Assembly: GCA_903826715.1 (NCBI GenBank)
Contig: CAIKFN010000156.1
Span: forward strand, 1 to 33,116
DNA length: 33,116 nucleotides
Source of the DNA: an uncultured Actinomycetes bacterium
Lineage (GTDB): Bacteria > Actinomycetota > Acidimicrobiia > Acidimicrobiales > RAAP-2
Direction: 5' to 3'
Of this stretch, positions 1-7,776 are shown piece by piece. The first letter of the stretch is position 1, and every line of letters starts with the position of its first letter. The notes under the pieces are model-generated. The model had not been told where the DNA came from, made no database searches, and saw only the letters and a program-made list of their open reading frames with translations. A program made the translations under genes and the position numbers.

Positions 1-2
1 AA

Positions 3-773
3 TACATTTTCGCAGGTGACGTATTTCAAGTTGTTCCGAGCCAGCAGTTCAATCGACCTACATCAGTTGATCCACTCACGCTGTACCGCGTACTTCGGTC
101 TCTGAACCCATCTCCATACATGTACTTGCTCGATACCGGTGAAAGCCAAATCGTTGGTGCGTCACCCGAGATGTTGGTTCGAGTGCACGAAGGACAGGTA
201 ATCACCCACCCAATTGCAGGCACACGACCTCGTGGGGCTAATGAGAAGCAAGACGTAGAGATCGAAAAAGAAATGCTTAATGATGAGAAGGAGATCTCAG
301 AGCACGTAATGCTTGTTGACCTTGGTCGAAACGACATTGGTCGAGTCTCTGCACCGGGTACCGTAAAAGTTGACCGACTGGCACAAGTTGAGCGCTTCTC
401 GCACTTGATGCACCTCGTTTCTCAGGTGAGTGGACAACTTGCTGACGGAAAAGATGCGTTCGATGCATTTAATGCCACCTTTCCCGCTGGAACTTTGACC
501 GGAGCACCAAAAGTTCGAGCAATGGAACTTATAGATGAATTTGAGCCAGTGCACCGTGGACCCTACGGAGGGGCACTTGGATATTTCTCTCTAACTGGAG
601 AAGCTGACTTTGCAATCACTATTCGAACTCTTTCAATTCGAAATGGAATCGCAACCGTGCAAGCTGGTGGTGGCGTTGTTGCTGATTCAGTTCCAGAACT
701 CGAATATCAAGAGTGCATCAATAAGGCATCTGCTCCACTTCTTGCATTAGAAATCACTGATCCAAGCAAGTAG
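3..773 (+). CDS. trpE: Anthranilate synthase component I (C-terminal part, truncated by window start)
   Basis: Frame is open upstream of the listed ATG at 120 ([16 protein letters not shown]...). Chorismate-binding motifs [59 protein letters not shown]-like C-terminus. Confidence 0.95.
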   Translation, partial: YIFAGDVFQVVPSQQFNRPTSVDPLTLYRVLRSLNPSPYMYLLDTGESQIVGASPEMLVRVHEGQVITHPIAGTRPRGANEKQDVEIEKEMLNDEKEISEHVMLVDLGRNDIGRVSAPGTVKVDRLAQVERFSHLMHLVSQVSGQLADGKDAFDAFNATFPAGTLTGAPKVRAMELIDEFEPVHRGPYGGALGYFSLTGEADFAITIRTLSIRNGIATVQAGGGVVADSVPELEYQECINKASAPLLALEITDPSK

Positions 774-778
774 GACTT

Positions 779-919
779 TTAATTCTTTTTCTTGAGTTGT
801 CCACGTTTTCTTATACGTCTATTTCCATCACCAAATGATTCTCTTCTCATCCAGATATAGAAGCCGGAATAGAGAGTGCCAATCAGCACCATAACTACAA
901 TGGTTAGTACGAAATTCAT
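779..919 (-). CDS. Small single-TM membrane protein, about 46 aa (MNFVLTIVVMVLIGTLYSGFYIWMRRESFGDGNRRIRKRGQLKKKN)
   Basis: The ORF track start at 964 lies inside the tRNA; the internal ATG at 919 gives a hydrophobic helix followed by a basic tail. Only weak support that it is coding. Confidence 0.4.
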   Translation of the reverse strand: MNFVLTIVVMVLIGTLYSGFYIWMRRESFGDGNRRIRKRGQLKKKN

Positions 920-922
920 TAG

Positions 923-996
923 TGGGCCGTACAGGACTTGAACCTGTGACCCCTTCCATGTCAAGGAAGTGCGCTACCAGACTGCGCTAACGGCCC
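923..996 (-). tRNA. tRNA-Val (GAC), 3' CCA not encoded
   Basis: Minus strand: GGGCCGT TA GCGC AGTCTGGTA GCGC A CTTCC TTGACAT GGAAG GGGTC ACAGG TTCAAGT CCTGT ACGGCCC A. Acceptor, D, anticodon and T stems all pair; anticodon GAC. Confidence 0.95.
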
Positions 997-1031
997 CTAA
1001 GGTTTTAACCTTATCATTTTGGTTCTTGTCC

Positions 1032-1715
1032 TTAGCTGGCTAGAAGTGAAGTAATCCGTTCAGACCATTCATAGAACTCTGGAGAGACTGACGTCACGTT
1101 GAATTCAAGTTGATTTGGTCTTGCACGCTTTGTCTGCTTGAGCAAAACTTCTACAGTTGCACGTGCATCAGCTAAAGCGTGGTGACCACCTGGTTCAACC
1201 CCGTAGTGCTTGCAAAGCTGCTCAAGTCCCCTACGAGGACGGGCAGCAAAATCCTTGTCAATGCTTCTATCGAATTCAATTACATCAATAATTGAAAGGA
1301 TGGAAACATCTAATCCCTCATCTAAGAGATTTCTAGCATGAATAGATTCATACGTTTTAGAAAGCATCGCGAGATCAAACCTCACTACATTGGCTCCAAC
1401 AATTGCAGCGCCAAAATTATGGAACTCACGGAGAATTAAGACCGCCCTGGCAAGGCCTGCAGCGACGCTTTCATAAACAACTTCCTCATTCTTTTTCGCA
1501 ATGATTGACTCAATTGAGAGTCCGTGAACTTTCATGGCTGGCTCAGCTATTTGTTTGTCAGGAATCACATAAAAATGCTCAGACCAGATTGGCAAATTGT
1601 CAAAATAAGCAATAAAGCCATACGAGATTGCGCGTTCGCTATTTACATCGAGCCCCGTGGTCTCAGTATCGAAGCCCAAAAGAAGTCTGGGAATCTTCAA
1701 TTCGTTCTTGCTCAC
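1032..1715 (-). CDS. DEDDh-family 3'-5' exonuclease (DNA pol III epsilon / RNase T-like)
   Basis: ExoI motif GFDTETTGLDV, ExoII region GANVVRFDLAML, ExoIII motif HHALADARAT. Confidence 0.88.
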   Translation of the reverse strand: MSKNELKIPRLLLGFDTETTGLDVNSERAISYGFIAYFDNLPIWSEHFYVIPDKQIAEPAMKVHGLSIESIIAKKNEEVVYESVAAGLARAVLILREFHNFGAAIVGANVVRFDLAMLSKTYESIHARNLLDEGLDVSILSIIDVIEFDRSIDKDFAARPRRGLEQLCKHYGVEPGGHHALADARATVEVLLKQTKRARPNQLEFNVTSVSPEFYEWSERITSLLAS

Positions 1716-1782
1716 AGGGATACCTTTGCAGACTGCTGTGACACCTCGCCACAGCAGTTCTACAAAAATAACCTATTTCAAC

Positions 1783-1856
1783 TGGAGGCGGCGTCCGGAT
1801 TCGAACCGGAGTACGGGGCTTTGCAGGCCCCTGCCTAACCGCTCGGCCACGCCGCC
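1783..1856 (-). tRNA. tRNA-Cys (GCA), CCA encoded
   Basis: Minus strand: GGCGGCG TG GCCG AGCGGTTA GGC A GGGGC CTGCAAA GCCCC GTAC TCCGG TTCGAAT CCGGA CGCCGCC T CCA. Confidence 0.95.
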
Positions 1857-1972
1857 AGAAGAATCAATCCTAGTTGGTCAAATAGATACCTAGATGCAGT
1901 AAACAAAGAGGAATCCTCCATCAAAATAGGTATGGCGTCAGATTTTGAAAATATCATGAGTAATCTTTAAGA

Positions 1973-3214
1973 GTGATTAAGCACAAGAGACTCCTAACCT
2001 TCCCAGTTCTATTCTTGCTTTCACTACTTCCCAGTGCAACTGGCTCAGGAGCAGTTCAAAGCGGAATTCAAGTCAATGTTCAGCTCTCAACTTCTGTCAA
2101 TCAAACAATGCCTATTGCACGAATTACATTGAACCAGGCCATCAGTGCTGGGCAAATTCCAAATTTAGTAATTACTCATTCACTCCTAACCAAGTGGGTG
2201 CAGATTTCGAAACTACAGTTCGATGCCTACCCAATCAGCTCTGTGTTTCCAAACGTTTCATACACAGTTCAAGTTCCGACTTCATATACTTGTGCCTCGA
2301 CTTGCACAGTCACATCTAGTTACCAAAAAACAATTGTTTCATCCGTGGACATTCTCTGGGAAGAACAGTTGCTCTCCGAACTTGGGTACATGCCCGTTGG
2401 TTTTGTTCCTGCAGGTTCTTCGAAACCAACAACATCGGTAACCGTACTGAGCGTGCCCCCGACAACCACAACAACAATCATGGACTCTTCATCAACAACG
2501 GACGCCACGGCTTCGACAACCACGACAACTACGACAATTCCAACTACAACCACAACTCTAAAAACCACGACTACGACCTTGGTGATGCCAAAAGTGAGTG
2601 TGATCTCGTCAAAGCCAATTGTCGCTAAAACAGCTGGTTCGTTTACATGGCTTTACCCATCTCTTCCACAGTCACTTAGAGCTCAGTGGGCTCCCGGGGT
2701 TGCCAATCAGATACTCAAGGGTGCTGTAATGAGCTTCCAGGATGTTCAGAAACTTCCAACAACGGGAATAACAACTATTGCCACATGGAAAGCATTGCTT
2801 AGCGCAGCAAAAAATTCATCATTTAGCCCGCGACCTTACAATTACGTTGATGTTGCAGAAAACACCGGAAAGAAAGCGCCTCAACTTTTAACGCTTTATG
2901 TAGCTGGCATCGCGAGCTTTCACTCTCTTGTAAATAGTGGAATCGCCCAGGCACCAACTGATCTAGGGACATACCCGGTATACCTTCGTTACACCTCTAC
3001 AACAATGTCAGGAACAAATCCGGACGGATCGCACTATCACGACACAGGAATTCCCTGGGTCTCATATTTCAATGGTGGCGATGGACTACACGGATTCATT
3101 CGTCCAACCTACGGATCACCACAAAGTCTTGGTTGCATCGAAATGCCATTTAGCTCAGCAGGGACTGTTTGGCCGCACACCCCAATAGGAACACTCGTTA
3201 CTGTTCGGGCTTAG
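1973..3214 (+). CDS. Secreted L,D-transpeptidase (YkuD)-like protein with Thr/Ser-rich linker
   Basis: GTG start, N-terminal hydrophobic signal (RLLTFPVLFLLSLLPSATGSG), (T)n linker around aa 160-205, C-terminal GIPWVSYFNGGDGLHGFI...GSPQSLGCIEMP resembling the YkuD H...SHGC motif. Confidence 0.82.
   Translation: MIKHKRLLTFPVLFLLSLLPSATGSGAVQSGIQVNVQLSTSVNQTMPIARITLNQAISAGQIPNLVITHSLLTKWVQISKLQFDAYPISSVFPNVSYTVQVPTSYTCASTCTVTSSYQKTIVSSVDILWEEQLLSELGYMPVGFVPAGSSKPTTSVTVLSVPPTTTTTIMDSSSTTDATASTTTTTTTIPTTTTTLKTTTTTLVMPKVSVISSKPIVAKTAGSFTWLYPSLPQSLRAQWAPGVANQILKGAVMSFQDVQKLPTTGITTIATWKALLSAAKNSSFSPRPYNYVDVAENTGKKAPQLLTLYVAGIASFHSLVNSGIAQAPTDLGTYPVYLRYTSTTMSGTNPDGSHYHDTGIPWVSYFNGGDGLHGFIRPTYGSPQSLGCIEMPFSSAGTVWPHTPIGTLVTVRA
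2455..2580 (+). repeat. Low-complexity ACN (Thr)-rich imperfect tandem tract encoding the linker
   Basis: Runs of ACA/ACC/ACG/ACT codons (acaaccacaacaaca..., acaaccacgacaactacgaca..., actacaaccacaact, accacgactacgacc). Confidence 0.85.
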
Positions 3215-4619
3215 CGAGGGGACCCTGTGAGGTCCCTCCGCGCTGTCGTTCAATTTCAATTCCGTCGTCACTAAGTTCAGAAGCTGTTCCCACAGCCGAC
3301 TTCCCAAATTTCTCACGGACATCGTCAATTGCATCTCGTAATGCTTCGTAGCCAATCTGTCGGTCTCTCGTAGCCTCAATGGTCTGCTGTCGTTCATCTA
3401 TGGCTGTATCAATACCGAAAGTCAACTGCATGTCATTTCGCGATCGAGGCAAGAAAGAAGAAAGATGAATTCCAAGCAGCCTGATTGCAAACGGATACTC
3501 CATTGACTCAAGCAAGGCTTTGGCAATTAGAAATATTGCTCGCTCATCATCAATTCCAAAGCTGATTGTTTGCGATCTTCCAATTGATGAGAAATCGTCG
3601 AATCTCACACTCACCGAAACCGTCCGAGCGACCCAGCCCTTAGCCCTGATAGCTCTAGAGAGAATTGCAGAGTGACTTTTTGCTTCTTCAAGTAGCTCAC
3701 CAATGCCATTGAGTGATTTGATAAATGTTTCATCGTGGCCAATTGATTTGGTGATGTGATCAGAAACGACTTCTCGTTCATCTTCACCATTAGCGTAGTT
3801 AACGAGTGTTCCAGCCATCCATGGCCCTACGTGACGAGCAAGCAATGACTCTTCAAATTTGTGTAAATCACGTACCCAGCGAATACCAATACGTTCCAGT
3901 TTCGCAGTCGTTGCAGGACCAACACCCCAGAGGGCGGAAACTGGAAGTTCACTCAGCCATTGCTTTTCCATTTCTGGAGAAACCCATACGACGCCGGGTC
4001 CATCAACTAGTTTTCCGTCAACAACTTTTGGTTTTGATTTCTTTGAAGCGAGTTTGGCAAAGAGTTTGTTGCGGCCAAGCCCTACTCCGCAGAGCAGCCC
4101 AAGCTCATCATTGATTCTTCGACGTAGTTCGTGTCCAGCAGCAATTGGTTCAACATTCAAACGTCGAAGGCTTCTGAGATCTGCGAACACTTCATCAAGA
4201 CCGAGGGGCTCAAATTCTGGCGTTAGATCCATGATGATGTCATGAAAGTCGTGCGAATACGCCTCGTAGCGATCAAACCTGCCAGGAAGAATCACAAGAT
4301 TTGGACACATTCGTTTAGCAATGACCATTGGCATTGCGCTCTTCACGCCAAATCGACGTGCTTCGTAGCTCGCACTCGCCACTGCTCCACGTTCCCCAGG
4401 CCCACCCACGACAACGGGCTTACCCTTCAGCGATGGATTATCAAGAATCTCCACTGACGCGAAGAACGCATCAAGGTCGATATGAAGTAGCGGTGCCTCG
4501 TCAACCGAGGGGTTATCAGAAGGCGAGTTCAATGCAGCGAAAAGCCTCGCCAAAGGCCACTCCGACTGGACGACCGGCTTGCTCAGCACGACCGTAGACA
4601 ACATCACGGATGTCTTCAA
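3198..4619 (-). CDS. dinB: DNA polymerase IV (Y-family translesion polymerase); start uncertain
   Basis: LLHIDLDAFFASVE, SASYEARRFGVKSAMPM, EPLGLDEVFADL, GVGPATTAKLERIGI. The 4619 start overlaps the upstream PIG-L CDS by 104 nt; in-frame TTG codons at about 4553 or 4532 are alternatives. Confidence 0.93.
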   Translation of the reverse strand: MKTSVMLSTVVLSKPVVQSEWPLARLFAALNSPSDNPSVDEAPLLHIDLDAFFASVEILDNPSLKGKPVVVGGPGERGAVASASYEARRFGVKSAMPMVIAKRMCPNLVILPGRFDRYEAYSHDFHDIIMDLTPEFEPLGLDEVFADLRSLRRLNVEPIAAGHELRRRINDELGLLCGVGLGRNKLFAKLASKKSKPKVVDGKLVDGPGVVWVSPEMEKQWLSELPVSALWGVGPATTAKLERIGIRWVRDLHKFEESLLARHVGPWMAGTLVNYANGEDEREVVSDHITKSIGHDETFIKSLNGIGELLEEAKSHSAILSRAIRAKGWVARTVSVSVRFDDFSSIGRSQTISFGIDDERAIFLIAKALLESMEYPFAIRLLGIHLSSFLPRSRNDMQLTFGIDTAIDERQQTIEATRDRQIGYEALRDAIDDVREKFGKSAVGTASELSDDGIEIERQRGGTSQGPLAKPEQ

Positions 4620-5223
4620 CGTCTCCAGACAGCTGAGAGGCGTGAGCCATCACAGCCTTTAGCTTTGTATCAATTGTCGAAGAGACATCAAAGACGACAT
4701 CTGGCTCGTGAGTTCCACTGAGAAGAATTTGACCAACTTGGTGAGCAGTGCCCTCTTTAGGAAAGTACAGAGGCATTGCAGCAGCTGGAGCAGCTGCATC
4801 AAGAAGCGCCCAACCAGTTTCTCGGTGATCTCGGTGATTCACGTAGACGCCACCAAAGAACGTGGCAGTAGGGTCAGGTCCTAGAACAACCTCTGGACGG
4901 TGCTTTCTAATGAGACGAACAAGTATTTTGCGGAGTTCTTCGTCGTTAGTAACGTCGCCATCAGCTAATCCAACTTCAGTAACAGTGGCAGCCCCAAGAA
5001 GGTCTGCTGCGTGCTGCAGTTCAGAACTCCTCACACCAGCGACTGCCGTTGAGACGGCTGAGGGAGAATGAGAGCCTTTTGAACCATCGCAGACAACTAC
5101 GAGGTGTACTTGACAGCCTTCGCTAGCCCACTGCGCGAGAATTCCGCCAGCGGCAACGTCTGCATCATCAGGATGCGCATAAATGGCCATGGCCGATTTC
5201 GGCTGTAGTCGCATAGCGCGCAT
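4516..5223 (-). CDS. PIG-L/LmbE family deacetylase (MshB/Mca-like hydrolase)
   Basis: AIYAHPDDADVAAGGILAQWASEGCQVHLVVVCDGSKGS, VYVNHRDHRETGWALLDA. Confidence 0.9.
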   Translation of the reverse strand: MRAMRLQPKSAMAIYAHPDDADVAAGGILAQWASEGCQVHLVVVCDGSKGSHSPSAVSTAVAGVRSSELQHAADLLGAATVTEVGLADGDVTNDEELRKILVRLIRKHRPEVVLGPDPTATFFGGVYVNHRDHRETGWALLDAAAPAAAMPLYFPKEGTAHQVGQILLSGTHEPDVVFDVSSTIDTKLKAVMAHASQLSGDVEDIRDVVYGRAEQAGRPVGVAFGEAFRCIELAF

Positions 5224-5225
5224 TT

Positions 5226-5696
5226 TTATCCCCGATGTTTTGGTGCAGTTGTCTTAACGAGGTTGCCAATTTCTCGAGCAAAGTCTTCGGTGCCCTCAAA
5301 TCCTTTGTACACCGACGCGAACCTCACGTACGCAACATCATCAACTGACCTAAGAGACTCAAGAGTCGCTAGTCCAACTTCTTCACTCGTAACATCACGG
5401 TTATGCAGCCTCATTGACTCTTCAATTGAAATAACAAGATTTTCAAGAACTTCTTCGTCAACTGGACGGTTCTTACAAGCAGCTCGGACGCCTTCAAGAA
5501 TTTTGATCCGATCGAATGGTTCACGGTCTCCAGAACGCTTCACCACGAAAAGGCTGATTTCTTCAATACGCTCAAATGTTGTGTATCGCTGGTTGCATGC
5601 AGAGCATTCACGGCGACGTCGAATTGCAACGCCGTCTTCGGCGAGTCTTGAGTCAACAACGCGGTCGTCATCGGCCGCACAGAATGGACAGCGCAT
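5226..5696 (-). CDS. nrdR: Transcriptional repressor NrdR (ribonucleotide reductase regulator)
   Basis: MRCPFCAADDDRVVDSRLAEDGVAIRRRRECSACNQRYTTFERIE zinc ribbon plus ATP-cone (VVKRSGDREPFDRIKILEGVRAACKNRPV). Start moved to the Met before RCPFC. Confidence 0.97.
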   Translation of the reverse strand: MRCPFCAADDDRVVDSRLAEDGVAIRRRRECSACNQRYTTFERIEEISLFVVKRSGDREPFDRIKILEGVRAACKNRPVDEEVLENLVISIEESMRLHNRDVTSEEVGLATLESLRSVDDVAYVRFASVYKGFEGTEDFAREIGNLVKTTAPKHRG

Positions 5697-5727
5697 GTAT
5701 TCACGATACACCTAATTGCCTATTTTA

Positions 5728-6165
5728 TTAGGGAATTAGAATGTGTTCGCCCGCAATTACAACACTGCTTCCAAGCTGTGCAACAAGAACAGTCCTTGCC
5801 TTTTGTGGGCTCACAGGATTAACCATCTTTGAAATTGATGAGAGCGTGTCTCCTGGTTGAACTACGTAAACCATTCCAGAAGCAAGTTCAGCACTACTCG
5901 CAATGTCTGTTGAGAGGCCAGTTCCAGTTACGCCACCAAATGCAGCGCCCGGCATGAGAAGGATCACCAATGCGCCAGCAAGGACAAGCCCTGCGTATAG
6001 GCGGATTCTGCGCTTGCGGCGAAGCTCACGAGCTTCTCGACGAACTGCAAGTGGCACACCCGTACGAAAGCTCTGAGGGGTGTTTTGAGCGGTTACGAGA
6101 CGCAGGTAAGGCATTGCCTCTTCGCTTGTTAGTACTTCGAACTCTTCAATCTGAATTGCAGCCAT
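5728..6165 (-). CDS. LysM-domain membrane protein, YneA/Rv2719c-like SOS cell-division-suppressor candidate
   Basis: Cytosolic N-terminus, RRKRRIRLYAGLVLAGALVILLMPGAAFG TM segment, C-terminal LysM (YVVQPGDTLSSISKMVNP...GEHILIP). Adjacent to nrdR. The ATG at 6165 has AAGGAGT upstream (6173-6179). Confidence 0.85.
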   Translation of the reverse strand: MAAIQIEEFEVLTSEEAMPYLRLVTAQNTPQSFRTGVPLAVRREARELRRKRRIRLYAGLVLAGALVILLMPGAAFGGVTGTGLSTDIASSAELASGMVYVVQPGDTLSSISKMVNPVSPQKARTVLVAQLGSSVVIAGEHILIP

Positions 6166-6185
6166 TTCCGACACTCCTTGTTATA

Positions 6186-6199
6186 CGAACACTTGTTCG
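6186..6199. promoter_or_regulatory. LexA box (SOS box) 1 upstream of the LysM-nrdR operon
   Basis: CGAACACTTGTTCG, matching the Gram-positive/actinobacterial CGAAC-N4-GTTCG consensus. Confidence 0.9.
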
Positions 6200-6211
6200 T
6201 TAACTATAAAG

Positions 6212-6225
6212 CGAACAGACGTTCG
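6212..6225. promoter_or_regulatory. LexA box (SOS box) 2 upstream of the LysM-nrdR operon
   Basis: CGAACAGACGTTCG, 26 nt from box 1 start to start. Confidence 0.88.
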
Positions 6226-6274
6226 TATGCAAGTGAAATTTTAGAAATTTATAAAATACCTGATGAAAAGTTAT

Positions 6275-6979
6275 TTAGGCAGACTCACCCAGGTAGACAG
6301 CACGAACACGAGGGTCGTTCAGCAGATTTGATGCCTTATCGCTGAAGGCAATACGACCATTTTCCATGACATAGCCACGGTCTGCCAATCTAAGCGCCTG
6401 AGAAGCATTTTGCTCTACAAGAAAGACCGTAGTTCCAGTTTCTCGGATATCTCCGATAATTTGAAAAATACTCTCGATAATCATGGGTGCGAGCCCCATT
6501 GAGGGTTCATCGAGCAACAGCAGGCGAGGACGAGACATCAAAGCACGAGCAATAGCGAGCATCTGCTGCTCACCGCCAGAAAGATTTCCGCCCAGTTGCT
6601 TTCTGCGATCTTTCAATATCGGGAACATGATGAACATCTTCTCAATGTCATCAACATAGGAGTCTTTGCGACTGTATGCACCCATATCAAGATTCTCTTC
6701 CACGGTCATTTGAGGAAAAATTCGACGACCTTCAGGGACGTGACTGATTCCAAGAGCAGTGAAATTATGTGGCTTAGTGTTCGCGATATCAACACCCTCA
6801 AAAAGTATTTGACCTTCCTGCGCAGCTTGCAAACCAGAAAGCATTCGAAGGGTCGTACTTTTACCAGCGCCATTAGCACCGAGCAATGTGACAATTTCAC
6901 CCTTGTTTACTTCAAGTGAAATGCCGTGTAGCGCCGTAATGGCTCCATAGCGAACAACTGCGTTCTTTACCTCAAGCAT
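6275..6979 (-). CDS. livF: Branched-chain amino-acid ABC transporter ATP-binding protein LivF
   Basis: Walker A GANGAGKSTT, signature LSGGEQQMLAIARAL, Walker B LLLLDEPSMGLAP. Confidence 0.95.
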   Translation of the reverse strand: MLEVKNAVVRYGAITALHGISLEVNKGEIVTLLGANGAGKSTTLRMLSGLQAAQEGQILFEGVDIANTKPHNFTALGISHVPEGRRIFPQMTVEENLDMGAYSRKDSYVDDIEKMFIMFPILKDRRKQLGGNLSGGEQQMLAIARALMSRPRLLLLDEPSMGLAPMIIESIFQIIGDIRETGTTVFLVEQNASQALRLADRGYVMENGRIAFSDKASNLLNDPRVRAVYLGESA

Positions 6980-7776
6980 TAGTTCGCACCCTCTGCAGTC
7001 GTAGTACCCAAGTAAGCATCGACAACGTTCTGATTTGCACGAATTTCGTCTGGGGTTCCTTCTGCAATGACACTTCCAAAATTCAAAACGTAGAGACGTT
7101 CAGCGAGTGACATAACGAGCTTCATGTCGTGTTCAATAAGAAGAATTGAAACACCCATCTGATCTCTAACTTTACGGATGAGATCGGTAAGTTCAAGTTT
7201 TTCTGAAGGATTTGTTCCCGCCGCAGGCTCATCTAGAAGAAGTACTTCCGGATTTGTGGCGAGTCCTCTGGCAATCTCCAAACGACGACGCTCGCCGTAT
7301 GAAAGTGATGATGCAATGTAATTGGCCTTAGCACGCAGCCCCACAAAATCTAAAAGATCCCATGTTCGGGCATCTGAATATTTCTCATCCTTGCGGGTAG
7401 CTGGACCACGTAAAATTGCACCGATTGCTCCGATCCCCTTGTGAGACTCGGCACCGATCTTCACGTTCTCAAACGTGGTCAATGCGTTGAACATTCTTGA
7501 AGCCTGAAAGGTGCGTGCGACACCAGTGTGAGAGATTACGTGAGGCTTCTTGCCAATTATTGAAATTGGCTCCCCCTCCTTGGGGTTGAATGTGATTGAA
7601 CCTTCTTGAGGCTGATAGACACCCGTAAGTGAATTAAACAAAGAAGTCTTTCCAGCTCCGTTAGGCCCAATGACTGCAAGAATCTCTCCTCGCTTTTGAT
7701 AGAGCGAAACATTCGAAAGCGACACCACCCCGCCAAATCGCAAAGTTATGTTCGAAACCTCAAAAAGATTAGCCAT
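6979..7776 (-). CDS. livG: Branched-chain amino-acid ABC transporter ATP-binding protein LivG
   Basis: Walker A GPNGAGKTSLFN, signature LSYGERRRLEIARGLA, LLLDEPAAGTNP. Start placed at ATG 7776 (MANLFEVSN). Confidence 0.94.
   Translation of the reverse strand: MANLFEVSNITLRFGGVVSLSNVSLYQKRGEILAVIGPNGAGKTSLFNSLTGVYQPQEGSITFNPKEGEPISIIGKKPHVISHTGVARTFQASRMFNALTTFENVKIGAESHKGIGAIGAILRGPATRKDEKYSDARTWDLLDFVGLRAKANYIASSLSYGERRRLEIARGLATNPEVLLLDEPAAGTNPSEKLELTDLIRKVRDQMGVSILLIEHDMKLVMSLAERLYVLNFGSVIAEGTPDEIRANQNVVDAYLGTTTAEGAN

Noticed and set aside
923-1856. tRNA genes considered as integration sites of a genomic island
   Set aside because: No integrase, direct repeat of the tRNA 3' end, or mobile genes nearby.
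2320-2568. Minus-strand 82-aa Val-rich ORF
   Set aside because: Antisense artefact of the ACN (Thr) tract in the L,D-transpeptidase gene.
3859-4245. Plus-strand 128-aa ORF opposite dinB
   Set aside because: Shadow ORF of dinB, low-complexity Ser/Arg composition.
5263-5715. Plus-strand 150-aa Ser/Arg-rich ORF opposite nrdR
   Set aside because: Shadow ORF antisense to nrdR; Ser/Arg/Thr-rich translation typical of reverse-complement artefacts.
6231-6274. AT-rich inverted repeat after livF (ATTTTA...TAAAAT) considered as a terminator
   Set aside because: Stem is short and entirely A/T, so not credible as an intrinsic terminator.
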